A stretch of 64,000 nt of DNA from Vinca minor (Eukaryota > Streptophyta > Magnoliopsida > Gentianales > Apocynaceae), in the NCBI GenBank assembly GCA_026122235.1, contig JAOCZM010000227.1, positions 4,898,001 to 4,962,000 of the forward strand, written 5' to 3'. The position numbers were made by a program, and so were the translations under genes. Every line of letters starts with the position of its first letter. The first letter of the stretch is position 1. Below, one piece after another: positions 1 through 12,470 of this stretch. A model generated the notes under the pieces. The model was not told the origin of the DNA and did not search any database. It saw nothing but the letters and a program-made list of their open reading frames with translations.

Positions 1-480
1 TTGTCATAGTTAATCAGTTGACCAGAGCATGCCTCATATGTTCCCAGTATCTCCTTAAGTCTTCGTAAGCAGGATTTCTCAGCTTTGGCAAAGAATAGAG
101 AATCATCCGCAAACAGCAGGTGGGTGACAGAAACACCCATACCAAACTGGAACCCCCGAAAGAGCCCACGTTCCTTGGCGAAATGGACAAGCGAGGATAA
201 TCCTGCTGTGCATATGAGGAAGAGAAAAGGTGATAGAGGGTCTCCCTGTCTGATACCCATAGTTGGCATGAAAGATCTTGTTGGTACCCCGTTAAGTAGA
301 ATGGAGTATTTCGCAGTTCTGATACAGTTCATGACAAGAGAGATGAGTTTTAGGGGGAAATTCATGAATGACATCACCCTTTCCAGATAAATTCTATTCC
401 ACTCTATCAAAAGCTTTGCTCATATCTAGTTTAAGAGCCAGTTGAGGAGAGCCGTTTGGCTTGACTGTTTGAAGGTTGTG
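1..480 (-). pseudogene. LINE (non-LTR retrotransposon) reverse transcriptase remnant
   Basis: Read on the minus strand, the segment encodes pieces of a plant LINE reverse transcriptase. The order is KAFDRVEW near 420-390, then RQGDPLSPFLF-like residues around 250-220, then LLFADDS around 120-95, the catalytic-loop region of this family. The pieces lie in shifted frames with stops between them, so it is not functional. The element runs off the left edge of the window. The open frame on the plus strand at 85-390 is only a shadow of this remnant. Confidence 0.8.
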
Positions 481-514
481 AAACACTTCAAAAGCAATAA
501 TAGCGGTACTCTTC

Positions 515-724
515 TAACTATAAGTCGTTTATAATATGTAGTAAAAATAAAAAATAAGGTATTTATTAATCAAAATATAAAAATTATTATATTAAATAGA
601 ATTAGTGATATACTGCACATGTAATATTTAATAGAGTAATATTGTTATTTTAATTAAAAAATTATTTTTTTATTAATTTTCGTTACACGTCTTGCACGAT
701 TTATATTGTGAAATGAAGGAAGTA
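515..724. repeat. Degenerate Stowaway-like MITE
   Basis: The internal sequence (AATCAAAATAT, ATTACTCTATTAAATAGAATTAGTG and a right end with ATGAAGGAAGTA) matches clearer copies at 7040-7270 and 42846-43080, whose ends read TACTCCCTC and GAGGGAGTA. These ends with a TA target are typical of Stowaway (Tc1/mariner) MITEs. This copy has decayed ends. Confidence 0.55.
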
Positions 725-2090
725 ATTTGTAGTGACTTCTCTTTACGAGATATCAATCCAATTGATCCCGTTCCGCGATAATGTAATATGAAATCATCTT
801 ATTAAAAATTGAAATGATGGCAGTTAAACTGAGCAGTGAGCACTGCTATTGTTGGATTTCTCTTTCCCTACTATACGATGCCATTTTGGACTATGATTAT
901 GAATTATGACGTCCCATTGTGGTAATAGAAGATATATTATTGATAAATTAATAATTACAGCATAGTTAAAAGACAAAAGTAATACATAGCCGAGATACTA
1001 ACTATTACATAGTCGAATAGCTACTTTAAACTAAGCCGATTGGGAGAGGAAAATTTTTGTATCCTTAGAATTTTTTTGCCTGTCTTGTCATTATGCCAAT
1101 AGGGATAGGCGAACTGCGGAATACTTGAAAAAATATGGCATGAATTATGATGTCGATTTCAAACATTCAGGACAGAAAGAAATAAAATGACAATTTCAAA
1201 CCACAAAAATGCCAAATGAATATAAATTTCCTTCAAGGAGATCTTTACGATCATTTTTTTGCGTGGAAATGACCTTTGTTTTTGGAGATTTTACTATTTA
1301 ATATAGATACTAATGAACTTGAATATTTACATTATTTTTTAAATATAGAAATTTAAATGTCCACTAATATTAAGTACAATGTTAGGCTCCTCAAATCGAT
1401 TGACTAAAAATCGACTCAAATTGATTTTCGGATCTTTCTACCCTTTTCAACAGTAAATGACTTTCACTTTTTCAAAAAAAATAAAAATAAAAAATCAAGC
1501 ATAGAAAGGAGCCTACCCTACACGTGTTTAATACTCCTAGATGACTTTTTCAAGTAAAGTTAATGCACTTTCTTTTTCATTTGTTCATCATCTTCTCAAT
1601 CCCTATTCTTCCCTCTCAGTTTCACCATTAACAATTTACTTTTCATTTCAGTAGCATTGTTCAAAACTGGTAAAAAATTACTGCTCATTTCATTTTATTG
1701 TTCAAAAGTAATAGGAAATTACTGTTCATTTCGTTTTCACCATGAACAACAACTCCGATGCATTGTTCAAAAGTAATTTTTTGGAAGTTTAAAATTTTAA
1801 CTGAGCTTCATTTCATTTTCATTTTATTTAGTTTCATTTTTAAAAGTGGTTGGAAGTTTAAGGAAATTACTGTTCTTCCCTCGATGCATTTGTTTCTTTT
1901 AAGCTAATTTAGAGGCTCTATGCCATTGAAACAAGATATTTAAAAAGAAAAAAACTGAAGACTAAAGGGAAAAAAATATGAAAATTCTACCCTATAAAGA
2001 GTCTACTCTATACATGTTTAATACTCCTAGATGACTCTTTCAAGTAAAATTAATGCACTAATTGCTCATATCTACATTTTCTAACCTCGT
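725..2090. other. AT-rich intergenic sequence
   Basis: No gene was recognised. Two similar stretches, near 1500-1570 and 1985-2055, share a run beginning GTTTAATACTCCTAGATGAC and the following AGTAAA.TTAATGCAC, so a short local duplication is present. The sequence near 1385-1450 resembles part of the dispersed repeat at 6128 and 37750. Confidence 0.5.
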
Positions 2091-2093
2091 TAC

Positions 2094-2289
2094 AGAGCGG
2101 AACACCAAATGTTTCGCACCATGTGAAAAAATTTGGTGGCCGTCAGATCAAGAATCGGACGGTTGAGATCATTTGACTTTACACTTTTTCATGATAAGTA
2201 TTGAGACCCAAATGATCTCTGCCGTCAGTTTCTTGATCCACCGACCACTAAATATTTCGCACGGTGCGAAACATTTGGTGTTCCGCACT
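2094..2289. repeat. Palindromic MITE, about 196 bp
   Basis: The two halves are inverted copies. The left end reads AGCGGAACACCAAATGTTTC and the right end, on the other strand, reads the same apart from a few changes. Pairing continues through GGTGG and the AGATCATTTG motifs close to the centre, so the whole unit can fold into one long hairpin. The short open frame at 2173-2415 is an accident of this repeat. Confidence 0.75.
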
Positions 2290-2599
2290 ATAGCCGATTT
2301 GGCATTTCCCATGCTTCTTTTCACGACTTCTTACCCCCAACTGGCAACTATCACTATCACAATTTCGGTACATATTTATTCACCAATTGCACGTAAAATC
2401 CTTAAATCCCTCTAGGGTTGTGAATTGATTACTCTAAAATCCCTATAAAATATTATTTTGATCCCATATTTTTGTTTTAGTAAATTGACCCCGAGATCAA
2501 CTTTTATAATTTATAAATTGAACCATTTATTCTGAGGTATATTTTTAAAATTTACAAATTTACCCCAATTTTTTTTTTATTTTGTAGCCAAATTAAAAA

Positions 2600-3460
2600 A
2601 TAGTGTTTGTTAGAAAACTAAGTATTGTAACACTTAGTCTAATACACAATGTGGTATGAAATTACTAACACTAAATACTATAACAATGATTAGATTACTT
2701 GTTAGTAAAGAATTAGAATTTGTGTTTGTTATGACACATAGACTTATAAAACACCGATTTAAATGGAAAACGAATATATGCAATAGAAACCATGATCATC
2801 AATATACTAAGTATTGTAGAGTTACTTAAACATTATGTAGATTAGATTAATTGTTAATATATAATGTTTGGGAAATGAAGAACAAATCACAATACTATAA
2901 CAATGATTATCAATACTATAACATTATGTAGATTAGTGTTTGTTAGAACACAAAGTAACAAATAGTCTTACTAAACACCATATAAAAGGAAAACGAATTA
3001 CTATAAAAATGATCCTCAATATATTAAGTATTGTAGAGTTACTTAAACATTATATATATTAGATTACTTGTTAACATATAACACCCGTTAAAGGAATAAT
3101 TACTATAACAATGATATTAGAAAACAAATTTGTATAGTTAGTAAAAAAATATAATTTGCATATTTAGTACAAAAATATAAAGGGAGAATGAATCTAAATA
3201 ATATAATAATGATTAGATTATTTATTAATATAAAATTAGAATTAGTGTTTGTTAGAACACAATGTACTATAACACATTCTTAAAAAACACCGATTAAAAG
3301 GAAAACACTATATATATTATTATAATAATGACACTCAATATACTAAGTAATGTATTGTTACTTAAACAAGTTTAATATAGATTACTTATTTTTCTATAAC
3401 ACCGGTTCAAGGAAGAACGAACATAATTACTATAAAAATGATGTGTAAAATACTAGTTTT
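2600..3460. repeat. Imperfect tandem repeat block, very AT-rich
   Basis: About three to four degenerate units of roughly 220-300 bp follow each other. Each contains, in order, GTGTTTGTTAGAACACA, AAACACC followed by AAAAGGAAAAC, ATGATCCTCAATAT, AAGTATTGTAGAGTTACTTAA and AGATTACTTGTTA. Copies begin near 2606, 2725, 2935 and 3240. No coding potential. Confidence 0.65.
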
Positions 3461-3466
3461 GTAGAA

Positions 3467-3879
3467 TTATTAGCCACTTTGATCATCAACGTTTTTTCGT
3501 CTAGCCACTTTGGTCAAAATTCAAGTTTTTTAACTTATTTCATCATTAAACATTTTTCGGCCTGCCATTTTGGTCAAAAATGTTTTTTTTAACTTTTTTC
3601 ATCACTAAAGTTTTTTCTATCTACCATTTTGATCACTAAAGTATTTTCATTCTACCATTTAGGTCACTAAAATTTTTGACCAAAATGGCAGAAATCGAAA
3701 AAAACTTTAGTGACCAAAATGGCGAATGAAAAAACTTTAGTGATGAAAAAAAGCTAAAAAAATTATTTTTGACCAAAATGGCAGGCCGAAAAATGTTTAA
3801 TGATGAAATAAGTTAAAAAACTTGAATTTTGACCAAAGTGGCTAGACGAAAAAACGTTGATGATCAAAGTGGCTAATTA
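3467..3879. repeat. Long near-perfect palindrome (foldback MITE), about 410 bp
   Basis: The left arm (3467 to about 3670) is repeated in inverse on the right arm (about 3676 to 3879). The outermost paired motif is TTAGCCACTTTGATCATCAA, followed by the GCCACTTTGGTCAAAATTC and CGGCCTGCCATTTTGGTC blocks. Each arm is itself made of degenerate GCCA.TTTGGTCA.TAAA units. The element at 27213-27708 is built on the same plan. Confidence 0.85.
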
Positions 3880-5060
3880 TTCAGTTTTGTATGAACCTAA
3901 TTACTAGATTAATATTAATTTTGTATGCCAAAGCCTAATTTGGTGTGGTAATTCAATTTCTTTATTTTTCTCCCTACTTTTATTTATCGTAATGTTGTCG
4001 ATTGAAATTAAATCTTTTTTGTTACACTGACTTACTAATTGACTACATTTTTCCAAAACTAAAGGACTTTTATTAAGAAGAAATGCCATTTTCCAAGGTT
4101 TGATCTGCGTTTTGCGAAATATAACAACTACCCAAATCACCACTGTGGACAGTGGATGAAGAGGCAGAGCTCCGGGGCGTAACACCGCCCAGATCTGACA
4201 TTAATCTTCACTTTGTTTATCTTTTTCTTCGAAATGAACTTTGGTTTCACTTGATAAGAGTAATTGAGCAGGTTATGAATAAAAATTACTTTTTCTAGTT
4301 CCCAATTCAATCAAATTTGTACTCTATAGAAGTACTCTCTCTATTTTGCTTAATTTACTCATTCTTCCAAGCCAATCAAACAAGATGAAGTTTGGTGGTG
4401 GTGGTGGTGGTGGGTCGCCGGAGATGGTAGAGGTGAAGGTCAGCGGTGGTCTTTGATTTTTGGATAGGAGATGGGTAGAGTAGGATGTGAGAGAATTTTA
4501 ATGTGTGTAGTTTATCATCTTTTCCAAACATAGCCGGAGTTACTGTTCATCGTATTTTCCAAGAAAATTTATTGGGTAACTCCTTTAGCATTTGCTGAGA
4601 TTGAAAGTTGGAAGAAGGGGAGAGATTAATGTTTTTTTATTATAGGGAATGATGTAGTAGAATAGGTGTTATAGGTAGAGTAGATCATTTAAAAAAAGGA
4701 AAACTAAATTAAATTTTGAAAACCCCAAAAATAGTATGTCAGTCTTTTTACACACTCAATTCGAAAATTTAGCCATTTTCGTCGATGTTTTTTAGGAGTT
4801 AGGCATTTTCCTATTATTAATATGTTATTTACACTTCAATGTTATCCTCTTTAATTGTTCTCTCTCCTATAGCATCTTTACGGAAGTCAAGTGACACGAA
4901 CTGACGTGAGGAAGTTGTTGATAGAGGCTAATATAATCCAAATCAATCAAAACTGATTTTTTAATTTGAGCAGTGCATTAAACTGGTTTCAGTTTGGACT
5001 AATCTAAAATCGAATTTTCGGTTTGATTTAAAAAGAATTATAAACCAAACCAAACCAAAC

Positions 5061-5098
<38 letters not shown>

Positions 5099-6120
5099 CT
5101 CTTTTGTAATAAAAATATTTAACTTTTTATTTATAACAAGCAAATTATTCAAGTGCTAAAACAAGAGATCGAAGATTCATAAGTTGGTATGTAATTTTAT
5201 ATTGACTTAAGGTTTTATTTTATTTTGAACTAATAATTATGTTATTTTATTTTATTTTTTACTTTTTTCTTGTAATATAAGTTTGCATTATAATTTTTTT
5301 TGAAGTTCAACAATCACGATTCAATCCGAATTTTAAAAGATTTACAAAAGTCTATGGACTCTGCTTACTGTATGGATTGTTTTAACTCTATGCAAATTCT
5401 ATGTAGATTCTATTAGATTGATTTATCATGATATCTTTTGATTTATAAAGTCTATATATTATTTAAATAACAACAAAAAATAAAGAAAATATTGGTCCAG
5501 TGGTGTATTATACAGATCCAACGGTGTTGAATTTCCAAAGTCAACATATTTTTATCAATTTTTTTTTATAATTATATACTTTACTTACTGATATTTTTTT
5601 CTTTGGCATAATGAAGGTATGTTTTGTTTGAATTCTTTTTTCCCTTTGATTTTCTCTTTCAGGAAAATGAAATCAATGTTTGGAAAATAGAAATTTGTGG
5701 TTAGATAGAGAAGAAATTGTCTGATTTCTTTAATTTATTAAATTTTTCCTCATATTTTTTTTTTAGTTTGGAAATTTCTTTATTTTTCTTTTAATTTTAA
5801 AGAAATGTGATTACTAAAAAAATTTGTAATCTCATATTAAATCATTAAAAATATTTAATTTTAATATTAATGAGAGAATCTCAAAATCTTGAGGAAAAAG
5901 AAGATATTTCACAATACACATTTATGCCCAGAAAATCCATCAAAATCCTCTATTTAATGAAATCTATAGAGTTTTGAATACCAACAGATTTCAACAGATA
6001 ATTTATAATCTGAATTGAATTACTCTAGATTTTAATGAACTTTTAAAAATCTAAATTAAATACATATGAACTTTTTTAAAACTCGTTAAAAATCCTATAG
6101 AGTTTAGATTAAATACACCC
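3880..6120. other. Intergenic sequence with simple repeats
   Basis: No gene was recognised. A (GGT)n tract lies near 4394-4415. A (CCAAA)n tract at about 5045-5064 runs directly into a (TA)n tract at 5064-5094. The rest is AT-rich without a visible terminal repeat structure. Confidence 0.5.
5064..5094. repeat. (TA)n microsatellite
   Basis: Uninterrupted TA dinucleotides, preceded by CCAAA pentamers. Confidence 0.95.
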
Positions 6121-6127
6121 CTGTAAG

Positions 6128-6310
6128 TAGGACCTTGCTAGGCTACTAGAATTATTGGCTAAAAGATTGACTAAAATAGTTTTTCGGACCTTTTTGCCCT
6201 TATAGTTGGGTGAATCCCTTATACCAGCAGGGGGTAAGATAGTCATTTAATACCCTTAATTTGGGGGTTTAGAATTTCTATCCCCAAAATTCTAGGAGTA
6301 AATCATTTTC
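6128..6310 (+). repeat. Dispersed direct repeat, copy 1
   Basis: About 180 bp beginning TAGGACCTTGCTAGGCTACT and ending AGTAAATCATTTTC. It is about 90% identical by eye to 37750-37919, in the same orientation. Both copies contain GGGTGAATCCCTTATACCAG and TTTGGGGGTTTAG. It sits roughly 400 bp upstream of the Derlin start codon. Confidence 0.85.
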
Positions 6311-6583
6311 GCTGTAAGTATTTCCTAAAAATTCCACTCAAAGTCCATAAAAGCAATAAATTCAAAATAAAAGGTTGGACCGCCACAGGACCATAGAAAC
6401 CCAAAATGGAGATCACAATTCATGGCCCATCTAAATAAGTTGTATCCACTAAAGCTCCAAAACCCCCATTATCTACGTGGCATGATGACAGCGAAGCTTC
6501 TGGAGAACGCTGGGATTTGATTGGCCCAAACAACTCAAAACAGCAAAGCCAAAGCCTAAGCCAAAACAAACTCAACAATCAGC

Positions 6584-6613
6584 TGTTCTTCTTCTTCTTC
6601 TTCTTCTTCTTCA
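6584..6613. repeat. (CTT)n tract in Derlin 5' leader region
   Basis: Pure CTT trinucleotides about 90 bp upstream of the start codon at 6701. Pyrimidine-rich tracts are common in plant 5' UTRs, so this probably lies in the leader. Confidence 0.8.
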
Positions 6614-6700
6614 GTTAATATTCCCCAAATTTCTTCCTAATTAAGAATAAATAAATTTCTCCAAGCATTGGCTCAAAGATCTTTGCTTTCAGATTTCAAA

Positions 6701-9700
6701 ATGTCGTCTCCAGCCGAGTAAAATTTTCTTTCTATCTTCCTCAATTCATGTTATTTGGACAAATTAATTTGAATTTATATGATAATGTTTGTAATTTTTT
6801 TTGTTACGATATTTACTGAAATTGCAGTACCATGAGTTGATTTTATTTAATTTGATGTGGTCAAAGGTTGTTTCTGGGTTTGTTTGTTTTTATTTTGTTT
6901 TTTTTCCTGTTTATTTTTGGATTTTCTTGAAGCTTTTGTATTTGGCTTTGATTGTTGTCGTCCGTCCCCTAACATTTTAAAAAATACTGTAATTTTCTCA
7001 TGTAAATATCAGAATTTTCAGACATGTTATTACTACCTCTATTGACCATTCCGTACAATAAGTGGTTTAGTACATGTAGCGGACATTAAGGAAACAAAAA
7101 ACAAAGTACATCGTTAGTAAAAATGAAAATATTACTCCTTTAAATAGAATTAGTGGTATACAAGTCCGATTTAGGAGAGTAATATTAATTTTTTGACTGC
7201 CAAAGTACCTTTTTTTTGCTTCCTTAATTCTCGCTACTAAATGACTTATATTATGGAATGGAGGGAGTATAAAATAGTAAAATTTTAATTTTTCCTTACC
7301 AACATGAAGTTCTTGGTTCCTCCCATGATTGAAACCATTTGTATGTTGTAGATTCCCTAACCAACTTCAATCAATAGTTTTTAATCAAGTCGGCCACATT
7401 TTGCATAATCCGGCATTTGAGGATGCTATGCTTGGAAACTGGTGAATCTATGACGATAAAATATTAAATTCAGGATAGATGCTATATCTTGTACAAAGTA
7501 TTTGGCTGTTTCGAAAAATTTCAGCTGAATGTTAATCAGAACTATAAGCTATTTAAAAATATTACCTTAGAAATATGGGAGTTGTTGCCTACCCCATATG
7601 GTAATAGTTTGAGAAGATATATTGTCGTTCACCTTAGAATGGCGGACAAAAATAATCATCTATTTGTTTAATGATGGGCACCTGAACCGAATGATGTGAA
7701 ATGGAATAATTTTTTAAACCCCCTTGTTTTGCTCCTTTGATGCAACTTAACTATCTCATTCTTTATTTCCTTATTTCAGATTCTACAAATCACTTCCTCC
7801 TATCACTAAGTTCTTTGGAACCGCTTGCTTAGCCTGTACTGTTGTATGTCAGATTGGGTTACTCTCTCCTTTACACTTCGCGTTGTTTTATCAACTTGTA
7901 TTCTACAGTTTTCAGGTAAAAATTCTAACTTAAAGGCTGTCTAATTTTGTTGCTGCTGTATGAAGCTATCGATATAAAATCTTGCTTTTAGTCTATATGT
8001 TATGAGTGGTTCATCATCCTAGTCCTTCAAAATATTGCAGTTGGCCAAATTATCAAGACATAATTGTTATGCATATTGGTTTGCCGCTGCATGCCTTGGA
8101 TATCTTGTAGGTTCATCTCTAGGATGACTGCCTTCATATGAATTTACAATGACAAATACTACACTGTTCACTAGGAGTGCCCTTCACAATTTATTCTGCA
8201 GTTGTTGTTTAGCAATTGTACTGAGTTAGAAATGATATTTCAAAGAATGTGTAACAGTCTTTTCTTATCAAGTGGAACTTGGTTTCTGCTGTCAATTACG
8301 TGATATACATGCACAGCTATACCCAAGCGAGCATTATTATTATGGCTGTGAAAGTCATTTGTAGTAGTTTTGTTTTTTTTAAGATAATAATTTTTTCCAT
8401 TAAATATGATTATTAAATGTATAACTTTTAGGTTTAAAATTTTTGTAATCACCTTTTTTATTTTGAATTTATTGCATAGAAGCTGAACATTGTGATTTCT
8501 GATAGTGAACATATCGCCTCATACTCTATGAAATCCTGCAAGTTTCAGCACAATCGACTTAATTTTCTGATTATGTAGAATTGTGCTGCTCAAAGAGTTT
8601 GTGTCCTCGGCATTGATTGGATTCATCATGTTAAGAAGTATCAACTGATTCAACTATAATCAGAAAGCAAGTTCAAGCTGTATTGAAGAAAGAGAAAAGG
8701 CCACATGGAAACTCTTGCTCTTGCTTTAATTATAGCCTTTTGATGATGTTCCAACAATTGTTAAACTTTAGTGATCTTTGAGATTCTTTCACCCCTGCTT
8801 ATCCATTGTATATTTTCCTACTTATCAAACCCAAAATTCATTTTAGGATGGGACACCATCTTTTCTAGTTAGCAATTTGTCTGTATACATTTACTCACTG
8901 TTAAACTTTAGTTCAACATTATACCTTAGTATTATGATGACATCAAAGTGACTATGTGGTATGTTTATGAACTTGTGAAACTCCTCCGGGTTGCTAGGAA
9001 GAAATAATATGCTTATCCAGGAAAATTATCTCTCCAAAATAAAACCTCAATTTATTTGTGAGGATGTATCCTATAACTTTGTTACATTGACGTGTTGCTG
9101 CTGCAAATACAGGTGCATAGACTGTTTACGTCCTTCTTCTTTCTCGGCAAATTCTCAATCAATTTTGGCATTCGTCTCTTAATGATGTAAGTGTAAGATA
9201 ACCTTCTAATATTTCCAGTGTGGATATCCCTACTCTCATGTCAAATGCAAAGGCCATCATCAAAATTTACAAAATTATACCCTGCAATAAATTTGCAATC
9301 AATGTGTTAATGCCCTAGATTTGCTTCCTGTTTTTGTAGTGTTAGATATGGGGCACAACTCGAGGGTGGACCATTTCAAGGTCGTACAGCTGATTTCTTG
9401 TGGATGATGTTATTTGGAGTAATATCACTCTTGGTAATTGAGATTTTGTTTCAGTTCTCAGATATAGCACTGTCTATCTTATTGAAGATCCACTCAAAAT
9501 GCTTTTTTAGAGTTTAACCGTCTTGCTCGTGTCTGGTAAACTATTCACTTCTGCATTTTTCCCTTCTTCCATTCTGCCGAACTCTCTGATTTGCAGATCA
9601 TATGGGACGATTGTTTATTTACTGATGCTGTTATTGAATATCCTTACAAAGTGTTGTTGAGCTTTCTGAATTGTTTCCGGTTTGTTTAGGTTTTTAATGG

Positions 9701-10476
9701 AATACCTTTTTTGTGGACCCCTTTCTTGGGGCCATCTTTGGTTTTCATGCTTCTGTACGTATGGAGTAGAGAGTTCCCCAATGCCAGTAACAACCTATAT
9801 GGCCTTGTTAATCTTAAGGTTCGGTGCTTCACTGTACTTGTTTCTAATACACTAGGTTACGTGGTTATGAATGACTGATTCATTATCAACTAACTGCAGG
9901 CATTCTATTTACCGTGGGCCATGCTATGTTTAGATGTTCTTTTTGGCTCCCAAATCGCGCCAGATTTGTTAGGTATCATAGCTGGACATCTATATTATTT
10001 CTTGACCGTGTTGCATCCACTTGCCACTGGGAGAAACCTATTGAAGACGCCACTGTGGCTGTATCCTTTTTATACAACTCATGTTTGGAATACTATCATG
10101 GCCATTTAGCAAGTCTGTAGTTTCTGTGACACGTCATTCTCTCTGACATATTTGCATACGCTCAATCAACACAAGAGATTGTTGCACCTACTGTGACACA
10201 GAAGGCGAAAAGGAGGGTTATTAGATCCACGTGTCTTTCCCAGAACAGAGAGAATGATTCATGATACTATCACTGCTGGTCTTCACTTTCACTTATTAAC
10301 CCATATGTTTCTGTGTGCTCGCTTTTTCTGGGGTATTATCCTTGACATTTCTGCATAGACATAAACTGGTCGCACGATCCAGATACTTGAATCCAGCAAC
10401 ATCTCAATCAGCTGCCAGGGCTGACAGAACTACTGGTTCAGCGTTCAGGGGTAGATCTTATCGTCTTGGTGGATGA
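6701..10476 (+). CDS. DER1: Derlin-1-type ER membrane protein
   Basis: Derlins are rhomboid-like membrane proteins of ER-associated degradation that help move misfolded proteins out of the ER. My model has seven exons: 6701-6717, 7780-7915, 9113-9186, 9340-9433, 9690-9818, 9900-10060 and 10359-10476. They give 242 aa with every junction in frame and GT-AG borders. The protein starts MSSPAEFYKSLPPITK, the usual plant Derlin N-terminus. It contains FSINFGIRLLM, the rhomboid-type WSREFP motif (exon 5), YGLVNLKAFYLPWAM (exons 5-6) and GHLYYFLTVLHPLATG (exon 6). At least four hydrophobic segments alternate with short loops, and the C-terminus ends AFRGRSYRLGG as in plant Derlin-1 proteins. Length is slightly below the approximately 266 aa of Arabidopsis DER1 because the linker before that tail is short. 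The subfamily (DER1 rather than DER2) rests on the C-terminal tail. Confidence 0.93.
7040..7270. repeat. Stowaway-like MITE in Derlin intron 1
   Basis: Right end GAATGGAGGGAGTA and internal ATTACTCCTTTAAATAGAATTAGTGGTATACA match the copy at 42846-43080. It lies inside the first intron of the Derlin gene, in the sense orientation. Confidence 0.7.
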
Positions 10477-11111
10477 TACTAATCTTTTTATGCTCCAAAT
10501 GATAATGAGAGAGTCCATGTATTGGTAGTGTGGAAAATGCTGCTAACTGGAGAAGCTAAAGTTACAGTGTAGATGTGATGCAATGTATGCAGTACCAAAG
10601 ATAACTCGAGCAGGCAAAATTTCCCTTTGGCATGATTATATTTTCATTAGTGTAATCTAAGTCTCAATTGGAGGAGATTAACTGATGAGAAACTGTAATT
10701 CATGATTCTTTACTAGATGTTTCTACATCATGCTGCAATTTGTTTTCCATATTTTGTTGATTTATTGCTTGTTTGATTCAAAGTTCATATAAATGCTCTG
10801 GATGAATGAAAGAAGAATGGTAATGTGCATATAAATCAAACTGGTTTTGGGTATGATTTCTCTGGTGCCTTTTGACTTTGCTTTGAGGGGTATGATTTCG
10901 TAGCAAATGTGACGGAGTAGAAGACTAATGTTTCACTTTGCGCATTCATTGTCAAATGTTAGATAAGTCTCAAATTCATTGTTTCAGTGGTATTCTGGGA
11001 GCAGTTACTTTGTATATTCATTGCCAAATGTTAAGTCTATCTCCTATCTTTCTCCGCTCATGCCTCTCATTATTGAGGATTTAATGAGTTATGTTATTGC
11101 TTGTTTTATCT

Positions 11112-11114
<3 letters not shown>

Positions 11115-11183
<69 letters not shown>
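11115..11183. repeat. (GA)n microsatellite
   Basis: About 34 uninterrupted GA units. Confidence 0.97.
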
Positions 11184-11188
<5 letters not shown>

Positions 11189-11310
11189 TTTACTCTACGC
11201 GTGACTAATTTCTGAATAGTATCAGTTTGGTGTGGTTATACTGGGTTCATCATTCCTTTGATTTTCATGGCTGCATTTACTTGGTTTAGGCGGTGTTGTA
11301 GTATTGATCG

Positions 11311-11313
<3 letters not shown>

Positions 11314-11363
<50 letters not shown>
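11314..11363. repeat. (TA)n microsatellite
   Basis: About 25 uninterrupted AT/TA units directly upstream of a SINE. Confidence 0.97.
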
Positions 11364-11365
<2 letters not shown>

Positions 11366-11410
11366 CAATTTTGTTTAATTATGATGCTATTATATTTTCG
11401 ATAGCATCAA

Positions 11411-11600
11411 AGAGGCCGCAGCTCAGTGGGCAAGTCTCGACTCGTGATCAAGAGGTTCCGTGTTCGATACCCTCCTCATACATGGGGCAAGCTTAATATG
11501 TCTCCCTTTCTAGGGCTTTCTCCTCCTCTTGTGAGGCGGTTCTCTCTCTCCTTCATGGGACAATCGTCCAGTCGGGCTTCAAAAAAAGAAAAGAAGGAAG
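11411..11600 (+). mobile_element. tRNA-derived SINE (family 1)
   Basis: The head resembles a tRNA: an A-box-like GCTCAGTGGGCAAG and a B-box-like GGTTCCGTGTTCGATACC spaced as in RNA polymerase III promoters. The tail is pyrimidine-rich (TCTCCCTTTCTAGGG, CTCCTCTTGTGAGG, TTCTCTCTCC) and ends in an A-rich tract. The same body is present at 48681-48893. Target-site duplications are not clear for this copy. Confidence 0.75.
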
Positions 11601-11639
11601 GCTCGTACTTATGAAAGTTGCTAAGTAATATAAAAGCTT

Positions 11640-12470
11640 GTTTATATGAGGGTAGTTCAATATATTTGGTCTAAGATGGATTGTATTGGATAATGAAAAA
11701 GTAATTTGTTTGTGAAATATGTGTGGGAAAATTTTGTATTAGAGAATGTGATGAAGTGGCCCAAATGCACCCTATTGATGAATATTCTTTGGCCTTCAAC
11801 AGTTGCCATTTTATTTCAAACAACACATCCAGAGAATAGTCTGTACTAGTGCCAATCTTAGGTAAATTAATAGGTTTTTTTTTATTTACAAATAAAGGTA
11901 AATAAATAGTGATCTTTCCTTGAAGGGGGACAAAAAAGGATGAAAAGTGATTTGAATTACTTTATTGTGGTGTAATCCAAAGAAATTTTAAGCAAGTTAA
12001 AAATTAAAATTTTTTTTTCTTATTGAAGTTACAAATTTGAAAAAAGTAGAAAGGTATAATATTTTGTGCACAATTCTATGGAGGCTATTTCTTGTTTCTT
12101 GAATATGCTTAAAGATTGGTGGAAAAGTAAAAATTGAGGACATGTTTGCACTAATGAAAGTCACTTCAATGAAAAAGTATTTGAGTGATAGGCGCAGTGT
12201 TTTTGGATTGGTGATCTGTATGTAATTTTGATTTTGAGAATAAAATAAATGAATTATTTTGTAAGAAGATATATAAAATTTTAAATGTTGATGAAAGTAA
12301 GTGAAAATGCATTGAATTTCATAATGAAAACCAATATAAATGCAACAAAATAAAGCATAAATGGAAAAGAAAGCATAGAAGGGATGATAAATTCATGCAA
12401 TATATTATTTTGATGAAACAGAAATTCATGCAACATTGCACGGATCATATCATAAGTCCTACCGCGAATT
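11640..12470. other. AT-rich intergenic sequence
   Basis: I see no gene, structured repeat or RNA gene here. Confidence 0.4.

Larger units (their letters stand above)
10900..11400. other. Derlin 3' flank with two microsatellites
   Basis: No gene was recognised. A (GA)n tract at 11115-11183 and a (TA)n tract at 11314-11363 stand out. The open frame at 10979-11215 is just translation through the GA repeat. Confidence 0.6.

Noticed and set aside
11426..11614. 62-codon frame at 11.4 kb
   Set aside because: It is the body of a SINE.
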